From: Natronoarchaeum rubrum
GTDB lineage: Archaea; Halobacteriota; Halobacteria; Halobacteriales; Natronoarchaeaceae
DNA: 64,000 nucleotides
Assembly (NCBI RefSeq): GCF_024494695.1
Contig: NZ_JANHDP010000002.1
Location: 372,001-436,000, forward strand
Direction: 5' to 3'
The notes below the pieces were generated by a model that was given only the letters and a program-made list of their open reading frames with translations, was not told where the DNA came from and did no database searches. A program made the translations under genes and the position numbers. The first letter of the stretch is position 1, and every line of letters starts with the position of its first letter. Positions 53,064 through 62,785 of the stretch are shown here, in pieces.

Positions 53064-54140
53064 ATGGATGAAAGGGGGCTCGCCGATCTGCTGTCCCAGT
53101 TCGGCCTCTCGGAGAAGGAGATCGACACGTACCTGGCGATTCTGGACAGGGGAGAAGCCAAAGCGAGCGAAGTCGCGAACGACGCCGACGTCTCCAAGCG
53201 CTACGTCTACAGCATCAGCGAGGAGCTAGAGGAGCGCGGCTTCGTCGAAGTCAACGATCACTCGGTGCCGACGATGATCAAGGCCCGGCCGCCCTCGGAG
53301 GTGATCGAGCGGCTCAGCGGGACGATCGAGACGATCGAGCCGGAACTCGAGCAGCGCTACACCAGCACCAACGACGACATCGAGCAGTTCGAGGTGATCA
53401 AGTCCCGACCGACCGTGATCAAGCGCATCGAGCGGCTCCTGGAGTCCGCCGACGAGGAGGTGACGCTGACGCTGCCCGCGTCGCTCCTGACGCGGATCCA
53501 GCCGACGCTGCGCGAAACGGTCGATCGTGGCGTGCTCGTCTTGCTGTTGCTCAGCGGCCCCGAAGCCGAGGATTACCCGATCGAACAGCTCGACGGCGTC
53601 GCCAGCGCAGTTCGCGTCTGGCACGCGCGCGCGCCGCTGATGCTGACCGTCGACCGATCGCTGGGGCTGATCGCGCCAAACGACATGCTGACCCAGTCCA
53701 ACAGCGACTCCAACGCCATCTCGCTGGCCCAGCGCCAGCTCGTTCCGGTGCTGATCGGCTCGTTCCTCGGGAACTACTGGCCGGTCGCCGAGGAGCTCCA
53801 CGTCGAGCGCGCCCGCGAGTTGCCGCTGACGACGAGCGACTTCCGGAACGCCGTCCTGCAGGTCGCGCTTCACATGCAACAGGGCCAAGACGTCATCGCG
53901 ACCGTTCGCGGGCGCCCGGTCGCGACCGAGAACGGCGAGGAGACGATCGAGGGCGAAGTCGTCGGCGTCCGGCAGGGGCTGGTCAAGCCGGCGACCAACT
54001 CGTTCCCCGTCGAGAACGCTTTCACCATCGACGCCGGCAACCGGCGGTACACGATCGGCGGCGAAGGGGCGTTCGTCGAGGACTTCGAGGCCTACGAAGT
54101 CACGCTGGAGCGTCCCGACGAGCAGGACGCCGACGCGTAA
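53064..54140 (+). CDS. TrmB-family sugar-responsive transcriptional regulator
   Basis: This 358-residue protein has an N-terminal TrmB-type winged helix (LLSQFGLSEKEIDTYLAILD, GEAKASEVANDADVSKRYVY), a short coiled-coil linker, and a C-terminal effector domain (EVIKSRPTVIKRIERLLESA, MLTVDRSLGLIAPNDMLT, and the TrmB_C-like ENAFTIDAGNRRYTIGGEGA). TrmB proteins control sugar transporter and glycolysis genes in response to sugars. Its location beside the maltodextrin import and glucoamylase genes suggests it controls them. A TATA-like ATTTATTATT lies at about 53022-53031. Confidence 0.92.
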   Translation: MDERGLADLLSQFGLSEKEIDTYLAILDRGEAKASEVANDADVSKRYVYSISEELEERGFVEVNDHSVPTMIKARPPSEVIERLSGTIETIEPELEQRYTSTNDDIEQFEVIKSRPTVIKRIERLLESADEEVTLTLPASLLTRIQPTLRETVDRGVLVLLLLSGPEAEDYPIEQLDGVASAVRVWHARAPLMLTVDRSLGLIAPNDMLTQSNSDSNAISLAQRQLVPVLIGSFLGNYWPVAEELHVERARELPLTTSDFRNAVLQVALHMQQGQDVIATVRGRPVATENGEETIEGEVVGVRQGLVKPATNSFPVENAFTIDAGNRRYTIGGEGAFVEDFEAYEVTLERPDEQDADA

Positions 54141-54233
54141 GCTCGCGTCGGTCGTGCTGGGGATCGTTCGCACGGAGAGACGACGACCGACGCCGCCGTT
54201 CGGGCGAGCGCCGATAGGCGGCGAGAGCAGTTC

Positions 54234-56027
54234 TTATCGGAGTAGTTCGGCCATCTCGTCGAGGCGGTCGTCGTAGAACGACAGCGCCGACTCGATCGGC
54301 TCGGGCGAGCGCATATCGACGCCGGCGTCGGCCAGCAGTTCGAGCGGATACTCTCTGGAGCCGCGCTTGAGGAACTCCAGGTAGTGGTCGGCGGCGTCGT
54401 CGCCGTCCGAGAGGATGCCGTTGGCCAGCGCCACCGCGGCGCTGATTCCCGTGCTGTACTGGTAGACGTAGTACGCCCGGTAGAAGTGCGGGATGCGCAT
54501 CCACTCGCGGTCGATCCGGTCGTCGAACGCCGCCGGCTCGTAGAACCGCTCTTTGAGGTCGCGGTACAGCTCGTCGAGCCGGTCGGGCGTGAGCGCGCCG
54601 CCCTCTTCGACGATCTCGTGGGCGCGGTGCTCGAACTCCGCGAACATCGTCTGTCGATACAGCGTCGATCGGAACCGCTCTAGGTACTCGTTGAGGATGT
54701 GCCGGCGGAACGTGGGATCCTCGACGGTCTCCAAGAGGTGTTCGGTCAGCAGCGCCTCGTTGACGGTGCTGGCGACCTCTGCGGTAAAGATTTCGTAGTC
54801 GCTGTAGACGTAGGGCTGGTGCTCGCTGGTGTACTGGGAGTGCAGCGAGTGGCCCAGTTCGTGGGCCAGCGTGAACATCGATGCCACGTCGTCCTGGTAG
54901 TTCATCAGGATGAAGGGCTGGGTGTCGTACGTACCCCCGGAGTACGCGCCGGACTGTTTGCCCCGGTTCTCGTAGACGTCGACCCACCGCGAGTCGAGCC
55001 CCTCGTCGACGCGGGACTGGTAGTCCTCGCCGAGCGCGCCGACCGCCTCGACGACGTGCTCGCGGGCCTCCTCGTAGGGGACCTCGGGACTCTCCGTCTC
55101 GGTCATCGGCATGTACAGATCCCACATCCGGAGCTCGTCGACGCCCAGCGCCTCGCGCTTGAGCTCCGCGTGGCGGTGGAGCTTGTCGAGGTTGTCGTCG
55201 ACAGTCTCCAGGAGCGTGTCGTACACGTCAGTCGGCACGTTCGGGCCGTGCATCGCCGCCTCGCGGGCGGTGTCGTAGTTGCGCGCTCGCGCGAGCTTCA
55301 CGTCGGCCGTGGCGCTCTTTCGGTACGACGTCGCCACCGTGTTGCGGATCTGGCCCCACTCGTCGTAGAACTGCTCGTACACCTCCCGGCGGAACTCGCG
55401 GTTCGGATTCTTCTGGAGCGTCGTGAAGTTCGCCAGCGAGATCTCGACGGCTTCGCCGTCGGGGTCCTCGACGGTGGGGAACTCGACGTCGGCGTTCGTC
55501 AGGATGTTGTAGATCTCGCCCGGCGAGCCGGTCACCTCCGAGAGATCCGCCAGCAGCCCCTCGATCTCGGCCGAGCGAGTGTGGGGCTTCATGCGCATGA
55601 CGTCGTCGACGTAGTGGCCGTACACCTCCAGCCCGTCGGTCGACTCGATCATCTCGTCGATCTCCTCGCGGTCGAGCGCCTGCAGCTCCGGTTCGAGGAA
55701 GCTCGCCGCGCTGGATGCCTGCGCTCCCAGCGACTGGGCGCGCGTGGTCATCGCCTGGTACTCCTGGTCGCGCGTGTCCTCGTCGCGGCGCATCCGCGCG
55801 TACGCGGAGATCTGCTGGACCGACCGCATCACCGACTCGTAGAGCTCGAACAGCTCCAGCAGCGTCTCCCCGTCGCGGGTGGCCTCCCCCTCGTAACTGG
55901 CCAGTTCCTCGATCCGGGACTCGGTTTCCTCGTAGGCCGTCTCCCAGTCCTCGTCGTTCGCGTAGATGCTCTCGAGATCCCACTTGTACTCGTCGTCGAT
56001 CTCGGAGCGTTCGGGCACCGAACTCAT
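54234..56027 (-). CDS. pepF: Oligoendopeptidase F, M3B family
   Basis: With the ATG at 56027 (597 residues; homology starts at DDEYKWDLESIYANDEDWET) it matches PepF. The zinc motif HExxH is in TLAHELGHSLHSQ at about residues 385-395, with a downstream Glu in YEIFTAEVASTVNEALLTEH as the third ligand. The C-terminal FYRAYYVYQYSTGISAAVAL is the substrate-binding block. It degrades peptides in the cytoplasm. In-frame sequence upstream of 56027 is not coding. Confidence 0.95.
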   Translation of the reverse strand: MSSVPERSEIDDEYKWDLESIYANDEDWETAYEETESRIEELASYEGEATRDGETLLELFELYESVMRSVQQISAYARMRRDEDTRDQEYQAMTTRAQSLGAQASSAASFLEPELQALDREEIDEMIESTDGLEVYGHYVDDVMRMKPHTRSAEIEGLLADLSEVTGSPGEIYNILTNADVEFPTVEDPDGEAVEISLANFTTLQKNPNREFRREVYEQFYDEWGQIRNTVATSYRKSATADVKLARARNYDTAREAAMHGPNVPTDVYDTLLETVDDNLDKLHRHAELKREALGVDELRMWDLYMPMTETESPEVPYEEAREHVVEAVGALGEDYQSRVDEGLDSRWVDVYENRGKQSGAYSGGTYDTQPFILMNYQDDVASMFTLAHELGHSLHSQYTSEHQPYVYSDYEIFTAEVASTVNEALLTEHLLETVEDPTFRRHILNEYLERFRSTLYRQTMFAEFEHRAHEIVEEGGALTPDRLDELYRDLKERFYEPAAFDDRIDREWMRIPHFYRAYYVYQYSTGISAAVALANGILSDGDDAADHYLEFLKRGSREYPLELLADAGVDMRSPEPIESALSFYDDRLDEMAELLR

Positions 56028-56117
56028 GTGCGAACGGTTGTCTGTCGCGGTGGTAAGTCTTGCTTCTCCGGCGATGCGCGGCCGAATCCGGCGCGTCGGG
56101 ACGGCCGCCGCCACCGG

Positions 56118-56927
56118 TCAGCTCTCGCCGATCCCGCCCTCTATTCGCCCCGCGACGCGGGCCCCGGCCGCCCGTTCGATCCGCTTCTCGCGAAACACCT
56201 CGCGGGCGCTCGCCGCGGCCTCGGCGTCGACGCCGAAGGTCACGCCCGGATAGGACACGTCGGTGAGTACGAGCGGGTACGGCGGCGCCGGGCCGACGCC
56301 CTCGGGACCGTCGATCGGCTCGGCGCCGAGCACGCGCTCGATTTTCTCTCGGTCGGCCGCGCCGGTCGCGACTTCGCGCACGAGTGCGACGACGCGCCGA
56401 ACGAGCTGCCGGCAGAAGCCGCCAGCCCGCAACGTGACGATCAAAAACGGCTCGTCGACGCGCAGTGACGCCGAAAGGTTGCGTACGGTATTCTCGTCGT
56501 CGCTCGTCAGGTTGTGGTAGTCGTGGCGGCCCGCGAGCGCGTCGAGGGCGGCCCGCGCTCGCTCCGCGTCGGCGTCCGGCGCGTGCAGCCAGTAGGTGTA
56601 GGTCCGGCTCGCGGCGTCGTGGGTCGCGTGGAACCCGGCGTCGACGTCGGCGCTCGCCCACGCCCGAACGTCCGCGGGCAGTTCGCTGTTGAGCGCGGCG
56701 GGCGTCAGCCAGTCGGGCGCCTCGAACGCGACCGTCTGGGCCAGCGCGGAGACGCCGGCGTCGGTTCGGCCGGCCGCGGCGTAGCCGTCGGGAACAGTGG
56801 TCTCGCTCTCCGTGACGCCGAGCGCCGCCAGCGCGTCGAGGATCGCCCCCTCGACGGTCGGCACGTCGGGCTGGCGCTGGAAGCCGTGGTAGGGCCGGCC
56901 GTCGTAGGCGATCCGGTACGCGCGCAT
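56118..56927 (-). CDS. truA: tRNA pseudouridine synthase A
   Basis: This 269-residue enzyme modifies the anticodon stem-loop (positions 38-40). The opening YRIAYDGRPYHGFQRQPDVP, the catalytic Asp56 in AAGRTDAGVSALAQTVAF, and GFCRQLVRRVVALVREVATG are characteristic of TruA. Its ATG at 56927 overlaps by one base the stop of the sugar dehydrogenase gene (TGATG), so the two are translationally coupled although they are not functionally related. Confidence 0.95.
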   Translation of the reverse strand: MRAYRIAYDGRPYHGFQRQPDVPTVEGAILDALAALGVTESETTVPDGYAAAGRTDAGVSALAQTVAFEAPDWLTPAALNSELPADVRAWASADVDAGFHATHDAASRTYTYWLHAPDADAERARAALDALAGRHDYHNLTSDDENTVRNLSASLRVDEPFLIVTLRAGGFCRQLVRRVVALVREVATGAADREKIERVLGAEPIDGPEGVGPAPPYPLVLTDVSYPGVTFGVDAEAAASAREVFREKRIERAAGARVAGRIEGGIGES

Positions 56928-58003
56928 CACCAGTCGAGCTCGACTGGTTCGCCGGTTTCGGCGGACTCGTGGACCGCTTGTATGATCCGCAGGTCGTCGA
57001 GCCCGTGGCGCCCGTCCGGCTCGATTTCGGCGTCGCCGAGCACGCGATCCGAGAAGTAGTCGAACAGCTCCAGCACCTCGCGCTCGGCGTCGAACTCGCG
57101 GTGGTCGACGTCGACGACGAGGTCGCCCCGCGTGAGCCGGAGCGCGCACTCGCCGTGGAACGCGGGATCGAGCTCGATCTGGCCCTCGGTTCCCGTGATC
57201 TTGAGCTGCGTGTCCGTCTGGGCGTTCTGGCTCGTCGTCGTGACCATTCGGACGTCGCCTTCCAGCTGGAGCAGCGAGGAGGAGCGCTCGTCGGGCACGT
57301 CCGAGAAGGCGTCGTGGAGCGAGGACATCCGCGACTCGACGGCGACCGGGTCGCGGCCGAGCAGGTAGCGCGCCGTGTTGATCGAGTAGATGCCCAGATC
57401 CATCACCGACGTCCCGTAGCCCGAGATGTCGGGATCGAGGCGCCACTGATTCTCGTCGGGGATCATCTCCAGCAATCGCTGGCTGTTGTGGCCCTGGACC
57501 GTCGCGGGCTCGCCGATGAACCCCTCCTCGATCAGTTCGCGGGCGCGGCGCACCGCCGGTTCGGTCTGCATCCGGTAGGCGATCATCAGCGGCACGTCGG
57601 CGTCCTCGCAGGCCTCGACCATCGTCTCGGCGCGCTCGACGGTGGCCTCCATCGGCTTCTCGCACAGCACCCCCTTCCCGAGGTCGGCGGCCGTCTCGGC
57701 GTACTCCAGGTGGTAGGCGTTGGGCGTCCCGATGTACACCGCGTCGTAGGCGTCGCTCGCGGCGCCCTCGTGGTACTCGTCGTAGCTGATCCCCCGCTCG
57801 ACGTTCTCCTCGTCGGCGATGCGCTCGGCCTTTTCGGTCGAACTGCTCACCAGCACGGCCACCTCGCCGAACTCCGAGCGCTCGATGGCCGGGATGGCGA
57901 CGTCTCTGGTCCACCAGCCGATCCCGACGAGCGCGTACCGGACGGTGCCCTCGTCGATCGTCTGCCAGTCGCGCTCGTCGTACCCGTCGAGCCACTGTTG
58001 CAT
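56927..58003 (-). CDS. gfo6: Gfo/Idh/MocA-type sugar dehydrogenase, D-xylose 1-dehydrogenase-like (Gfo6)
   Basis: This 358-residue protein starts at ATG 58003. The Rossmann domain opens with VRYALVGIGWWTRDVAIPAI. EKPMEATVERAETMVEACED carries the family motif EKP, and DPDISGYGTSVMDLGIYSIN the conserved substrate-binding part. It looks close to the haloarchaeal NADP-dependent D-xylose dehydrogenases (Gfo6). No other xylose pathway gene is next to it except a possible SDR on the other strand, so the true substrate could be another aldose. Confidence 0.82.
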   Translation of the reverse strand: MQQWLDGYDERDWQTIDEGTVRYALVGIGWWTRDVAIPAIERSEFGEVAVLVSSSTEKAERIADEENVERGISYDEYHEGAASDAYDAVYIGTPNAYHLEYAETAADLGKGVLCEKPMEATVERAETMVEACEDADVPLMIAYRMQTEPAVRRARELIEEGFIGEPATVQGHNSQRLLEMIPDENQWRLDPDISGYGTSVMDLGIYSINTARYLLGRDPVAVESRMSSLHDAFSDVPDERSSSLLQLEGDVRMVTTTSQNAQTDTQLKITGTEGQIELDPAFHGECALRLTRGDLVVDVDHREFDAEREVLELFDYFSDRVLGDAEIEPDGRHGLDDLRIIQAVHESAETGEPVELDW

Positions 58004-58215
58004 GGCTCGAACTGTGGTCGCCCCGGGAATAAACGTTGACGCCCCGGAAGCGCGCTTCACCTCGTCGATCGATGAACGGCCGCCGAAGGACCGAAGGGAG
58101 CCACTACGCACTAGCCGACTGTGAGCCGAGCTATCACGTCCGGCGCCCGGATCGACGCACAGACCGGCCAGGACGCCTCCACGAGGGCGTCGAGCGTTAC
58201 CAGGGGGGTGGCACC

Positions 58216-59034
58216 GTGACCGACGGTCCCGTCGCTCCGTCGCCCGCCGAGACGCCGTGTCCCGATCGCTTCGACGGCGACGTCGTGGTGGTCACCGGCT
58301 CGACGCGCGGGCTCGGCGAGACGATCGCCCGGCGGTTCGCGGCCGAGGGCGCCGCGGTCGTCGTCTCCGGCCGCACCGTCGAGGACGGCGAAGCGGTGGC
58401 GGCGTCGATCCGCGAGGACGAGGGCGAGGCGACGTTCGTCGAAGTCGACCTGCGCGATCCCGACGCCGTCGCGGCGCTGATCGACGCCGCCGCCGAGGAG
58501 TACGGCACGCTCGACGTCGTGGTGAACAACGCCGGCGTCGAGACGTACACCGGCGTCGAGGAGGCGACGATGGAAGACTGGAATCTCGTCGTCGAGACCG
58601 ACCTTCGAGCGTACTGGCTCTGCGTGAAGCGCGCGGCGGAACACATGAACGAGGGCGCCGTCGTCAACGTCTCCTCGAACCACGCGTTCGCGACGACGCC
58701 GGAGATGTTTCCGTACAACGCCGTCAAGCCGGCCGTCGAAGGGATGACCCGCGCGATGGCGCTCGATCTGGGCCCGGAGATCCGGGTGAACTCGGTCGCG
58801 CCGGGGTGGACCGAGATCGAACGCACCACGGAGGGCCTCGACGAGGAGACGCACGAGCGCGCCAAGGCGAGCCACCCGCTCGGACGACTGGGCCGGCCCG
58901 AGGACATCGCCGGCGCCGTCACGTTCCTTGCGAGCGACGACGCCGCCTTCGTCACCGGCACGTCGCTCGTCGTCGACGGCGGCCGGACGGCGGTGCTGCA
59001 GGACGACGCGCTGCCCGATTACCGGCGGGAGTAA
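58216..59034 (+). CDS. Short-chain dehydrogenase/reductase
   Basis: This 272-residue classical SDR starts with GTG at 58216, supported by a purine-rich AGGGGGGTGG just upstream. The cofactor motif TGSTRGLG is at 27-34, NNAG at 104-107, catalytic Ser near 153-154, and Tyr167/Lys171 in YNAVKPAVEG. The absence of an acidic residue at the end of strand 2 (VVVSGRTVED) leaves NADP preference possible. Its substrate may be a sugar or sugar acid, given the neighbouring aldose dehydrogenase gene. Confidence 0.88.
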   Translation: MTDGPVAPSPAETPCPDRFDGDVVVVTGSTRGLGETIARRFAAEGAAVVVSGRTVEDGEAVAASIREDEGEATFVEVDLRDPDAVAALIDAAAEEYGTLDVVVNNAGVETYTGVEEATMEDWNLVVETDLRAYWLCVKRAAEHMNEGAVVNVSSNHAFATTPEMFPYNAVKPAVEGMTRAMALDLGPEIRVNSVAPGWTEIERTTEGLDEETHERAKASHPLGRLGRPEDIAGAVTFLASDDAAFVTGTSLVVDGGRTAVLQDDALPDYRRE

Positions 59035-59068
59035 GTCGCCGGTCGTCAGCCCCGCAACTAGCGGCCGC

Positions 59069-60904
59069 TCAGACGTGTTCGTCGAGGAACGCCGCGATCG
59101 CGGAGTACGCCTCGATCTTGTTCTCCAGCTTGGTGAATCCGTGGCCCTCGTCGTCGAAGATCAGCTTTCGCGTCGGGACGCCCTGCGCGTTGGCTTCCTC
59201 GACGATCTGCTCGGCCTCGCCGACGGGCACGCGGGGATCGTTCGCACCGTGGAGCACGAACAGCGGCGAAGCGATCTTCTCGACGGTGTTGACCGGACTG
59301 ATCGACTCCAGGAACTCGCGGTCCTCGGCCAGCGAGCCGTACTCGGCCTCCCGGAGTTCGCGGCGCCACTCGCCGGTGTTCTCTAGGAACGTGACGAAGT
59401 TGGCGATGCCGACGACGTCGACGCCGGCCGCCCAGAGATCGGGGTACTCGGTCAGGCACGCCAGCACCATGAACCCGCCGTAGGACCCGCCCATCACGGC
59501 GATCCTGTCTGGGTCGACCGCGGGATGGTCGTGGAGCCACTCGACGCCCGCCCGGACGTCTTTCACCGAGTCCATCCGGTTTCGCACGTCGTCGAGGTGG
59601 GTGTACTCCCGGCCGTAGCCCGACGACCCGCGAACGTTGGGCTCGAAGACGGCGTACCCTCGGTCGAGGAAGTACTGCTTGACCGAGCTAAAGCTGGGTC
59701 GGCGCTGGCTCTCGGGCCCGCCGTGAATGTCGACGATCACGGGCACGTCGGCGTCGACGCTGTCGCTCTCGCCGGCGCTCGCCGCGCCGGTGGCGTCCTC
59801 CGGCAGCGTGAGGTACGCCGGAACGTCCAGTCCGTCGAAGCTCTCGAAGCGTACCAATTCGGGTGTCCGGAACGTCTCGCGAGGGACTCCCGCCGTCGGA
59901 GCGTCGGTCCAGCGCTCCGCCTCGCCCGTCTCGAACTCGACGACGTGGACGTTCGTGTTGCTTCCCCGGCCGCTGGCGGTGATCGCGTACCGGTCGCCGT
60001 CGGGCGCGAAGTCGACGCCACCCGCCGTTCCTTCGGGCAGATCCGGCGCCGGAACCTCATCGATCTCGGTCGGCCCGGCGAGTTCGCCAGCCGTGATCTC
60101 CGTGTAGCCGTCGACGTTGCGCGAGTAGACGAGCCGACCGGTCTCCTCGTCGAGCGCGACGCCGTCGACGTTCCAGTCGCCGCCGTCGACGACCGTTTCC
60201 AGGTCGCCCGAACCGAGGTCGAGGCGCGCGAGATAGAGCGTGTCCGCGCCCTCGTCGGTCACGAGGTAGACCGCCTCGCCCTCGGGCCCCCACTCGGCGC
60301 CGCTGTAGCGCACGTCGCCCTCGTGGGGCGTGACGTGCTCCAGCTCACCCGATTCGAGATCGAGCACGTGCAGATCGTGGTCGAAGCTCGCGCGGGCCTC
60401 GTGGACGAGCAATCGGTCGTCGTCGGGGCTCCAGCCGGCGACCGAGAGCCAGCCCGATCCCTCGTGGACCAGTCGGGCGTCGTCGCCACGCTCGTCGCGG
60501 TCCTGCACGTACACGTCGAAGACGGCCTCGTCGCGGCGATTCGAGGCGAACGCGAAGCGCTCGCCGTCGCTCGACCAGCCGCCCCAGCGGTGCTTGGCGT
60601 CGGGCATCCCGGTCGCGTTGTCGATCGCTCCGGTTTCGGCGTCCAGCACGAAGAGCTGCTGGCGCTCGTTGCCCCCCTCGTCCATCCCGAACGCCAGTTC
60701 GGCGCGCTCGGGCGACCAGTCGACGAAGGTGACTCGCTCCTCGTCGAACGTACGCTGGGTCGGCCACTGCCGGGGGCCGTCGAGCGTCCACACCTGCGGG
60801 ACGCCGGTGGTGTCCATCTGGAAGGCGAGCCGCTCGCCGTCGGGGCCAAAGGAGGAGCCGTAGGCGCTGCGGACGTTGAGATATCGGTCGATAGAGTAGG
60901 CCAT
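59069..60904 (-). CDS. S9-family serine peptidase (acylaminoacyl/prolyl oligopeptidase type)
   Basis: This 611-residue protein has an N-terminal beta-propeller of WD/PD40-like repeats (VTFVDWSPERAELAFGMDEG, WGGWSSDGERFAFASN, VAGWSPDDDRLLVHEA) and a C-terminal alpha/beta hydrolase. The nucleophile is Ser474 in VMGGSYGGFMVLA; the acid is expected in HGANDPRVPVGEAEQI and the base His in DDEGHGFTKLENK. There is no signal peptide, so it is predicted to be cytoplasmic. It likely cleaves short peptides or removes blocked N-termini. Confidence 0.92.
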   Translation of the reverse strand: MAYSIDRYLNVRSAYGSSFGPDGERLAFQMDTTGVPQVWTLDGPRQWPTQRTFDEERVTFVDWSPERAELAFGMDEGGNERQQLFVLDAETGAIDNATGMPDAKHRWGGWSSDGERFAFASNRRDEAVFDVYVQDRDERGDDARLVHEGSGWLSVAGWSPDDDRLLVHEARASFDHDLHVLDLESGELEHVTPHEGDVRYSGAEWGPEGEAVYLVTDEGADTLYLARLDLGSGDLETVVDGGDWNVDGVALDEETGRLVYSRNVDGYTEITAGELAGPTEIDEVPAPDLPEGTAGGVDFAPDGDRYAITASGRGSNTNVHVVEFETGEAERWTDAPTAGVPRETFRTPELVRFESFDGLDVPAYLTLPEDATGAASAGESDSVDADVPVIVDIHGGPESQRRPSFSSVKQYFLDRGYAVFEPNVRGSSGYGREYTHLDDVRNRMDSVKDVRAGVEWLHDHPAVDPDRIAVMGGSYGGFMVLACLTEYPDLWAAGVDVVGIANFVTFLENTGEWRRELREAEYGSLAEDREFLESISPVNTVEKIASPLFVLHGANDPRVPVGEAEQIVEEANAQGVPTRKLIFDDEGHGFTKLENKIEAYSAIAAFLDEHV

Positions 60905-61063
60905 ATCGGGTCCAACACCGCTGGGGCCGAGTAGCTTCCGGCGTCTCGCGACGCTGGCGTTTCACAGACACGTCCGGCTGGCGACACGCAACGTCCCGCA
61001 GCCAGATGCGACGCCGCCGGAAAATAGCCGGGATTTTTAACAGATCGTTTCATCTGGCGTGGT

Positions 61064-62125
61064 ATGCGCGTCGCGCTGGTTTCGCTGACGACTACGCACC
61101 ACCGTGACGCATCTCCGGAACGGCGGCTCCGGCGGGTGGCGACGTCGCTGGCCGATCGAGGCCACGACGTCCACGTCTTCTGTGCCAGATGGTGGACCAA
61201 CACCGACGACACGCGCGAGGAGGCGGGCCTGACGTACCACGGCGTCACCCTCGACGAGACGGCCCGCCAGTCGTTTCTCCTCCGTGCGCCGTTCGCGATC
61301 GCTCGTGCGGATCCCGACGTCGTCCACGCTGGTGCGACGTATCCGCCGGCGATCGCCGCCGCCAGCGTCGGTGCGACGCTGGCCCGGACGCCGCTGCTGG
61401 CCGACTGGTACGACCCCGAGGGCGCGGACGGGGGCTTTCTCACCCGCCGGGCGCTGACCGCGCCCGACCGCATCGTCACGCCCTCGCGGCTCGTCCGGAC
61501 GCGGCTTCGCGAACACGGCGCCGACATGGAGCGCCTGCAGGTCGTCCCCAACGGCGTCGACTTCGACCTGATTCGGTCGACCGATCCGGCCGACGAGCGC
61601 CACGTCGTGTACGCCCGCCGGCTCGACGAGGGGGCCAACTTGGAGAGTCTGCTGCTCGGGCTCGCCGAGTTGCGGGACTTCGAGTGGTCGGCGACCGTGA
61701 TCGGCGACGGCCCCGAGCGCGAGGCCTACGAGCAGCAAGCGCGGGACCTCCGGATCGAGGACCGGATCGAGTTCGTCGGCGAGCTCTCCCGCGAGGACCG
61801 GGTCGCGATCTACCGGAGCGCCCACGTGTTCGTCCAGACTGCCCGGCAGTGCAAGTTCGCGACCGAACTGCTGTGGGCGCTGGCGTGTGGCTGCGTCGGC
61901 ATCGTCGAGTACCACGCCGATTCGAGCGCTCACGAGCTCGTCGAGGGGCGCGAGCGCGGCTTCCGGACGACCAGCGAGCAGGAGCTGGCCGACGCCATCC
62001 GCGAGGCCGGCGAGATGGAGCCGATGACCGTCGACGAGGACTTCTCGGGGTTCGATCGCGGCGCCGTGCTCGACAAGTATCTCGATCTGTACCGGGAGCT
62101 GCGATCGCAGTACGGGCTGCTGTAG
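61064..62125 (+). CDS. Glycosyltransferase, family 4 type (GT-B)
   Basis: This 353-residue protein begins MRVALVSLTTTHHRDASPER, an N-terminal Rossmann-like acceptor domain. VVPNGVDFDLI marks the GT4 hinge. The C-terminal donor domain has VIGDGPEREAYEQQARDL and the segment VFVQTARQCKFATELLWALA, which replaces the usual ExxxxxxxE motif by a diverged version with GCVGIVEYHADSSAHELVEG. It transfers a sugar from a nucleotide or lipid donor, perhaps in lipid or glycan synthesis. Other sugar-polymer genes are not adjacent. Confidence 0.87.
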   Translation: MRVALVSLTTTHHRDASPERRLRRVATSLADRGHDVHVFCARWWTNTDDTREEAGLTYHGVTLDETARQSFLLRAPFAIARADPDVVHAGATYPPAIAAASVGATLARTPLLADWYDPEGADGGFLTRRALTAPDRIVTPSRLVRTRLREHGADMERLQVVPNGVDFDLIRSTDPADERHVVYARRLDEGANLESLLLGLAELRDFEWSATVIGDGPEREAYEQQARDLRIEDRIEFVGELSREDRVAIYRSAHVFVQTARQCKFATELLWALACGCVGIVEYHADSSAHELVEGRERGFRTTSEQELADAIREAGEMEPMTVDEDFSGFDRGAVLDKYLDLYRELRSQYGLL

Positions 62126-62641
62126 CTACTCCGCCGTCTCCTCGCCGTTGTCACCGCTCGCCTCTCCACCGCCGTCGCCGGTCGTCTCCCGAACGACGGC
62201 GACGACGTTCTGGACGTGACGCATCCCCTTCGCGATCGCGATCACGTCGCCCATCAGCCGATCCCGACTCAGTCCGTCAGGGTAGCGGCGCTGCTCGAAC
62301 TGGATCGTCCGGAGATCGGAAAACTCGCAGCGAGTGCCCTCCTCGTCCATGAACGTGTAGAACCCGGGCACGGTGACCAGCACGGGGCTCAACTGGGAGA
62401 ACAGTTCGCGCTGCCGGCGATCGTCGTCGAGCAGCGCGGCGACGCGTTCGGTGTCGAACCCGCACTTCCCGACGATCCGGACCGGGCCGGACCGCTCCTC
62501 TTTGATGACGTGCAGCGGCATCCGCGAGACTTCGAGTTCGAGATTGAATTCGGTCGTCGACTCGGAGGTCTCCGTAATCTCGCCGACGACGCTCGGGTCG
62601 AGCCACGCCCGCACCTGCTCGACGGTGATGCGTTCGACCAT
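62126..62641 (-). CDS. Conserved archaeal protein (DUF2299-like)
   Basis: This 171-residue protein shows a strand-rich N-terminal half (TTEFNLELEVSRMPLHVIKE, GPVRIVGKCGF) and FSQLSPVLVTVPGFYTFMDE, TIQFEQRRYPDGLSRDRLMG, then a helix GDVIAIAKGMRHVQNVVAVV. The layout, with a domain that recalls chaperone-like folds, resembles archaeal DUF2299 proteins, but I cannot confirm it. The acidic, Gly-rich tail is probably disordered. It is convergent with the glycosyltransferase gene, with the stop codons directly adjacent. Confidence 0.65.
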   Translation of the reverse strand: MVERITVEQVRAWLDPSVVGEITETSESTTEFNLELEVSRMPLHVIKEERSGPVRIVGKCGFDTERVAALLDDDRRQRELFSQLSPVLVTVPGFYTFMDEEGTRCEFSDLRTIQFEQRRYPDGLSRDRLMGDVIAIAKGMRHVQNVVAVVRETTGDGGGEASGDNGEETAE

Positions 62642-62785
62642 GGGCGTCTATCCACGGACGCGATAAAAAGCGACGGGTAAGACCAGTGGCAGCGTTCGGT
62701 CTCGAAGACGGACAGACGTGGAAATGGTCGTAGGGCCCGGAGCGAGTGGTATCACGATCGGGACGGCTCAGCAACGCCGGGCGGC

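Noticed and set aside
59525..60934. Plus-strand open frame of 469 codons
   Set aside because: Antisense to the S9 peptidase gene.
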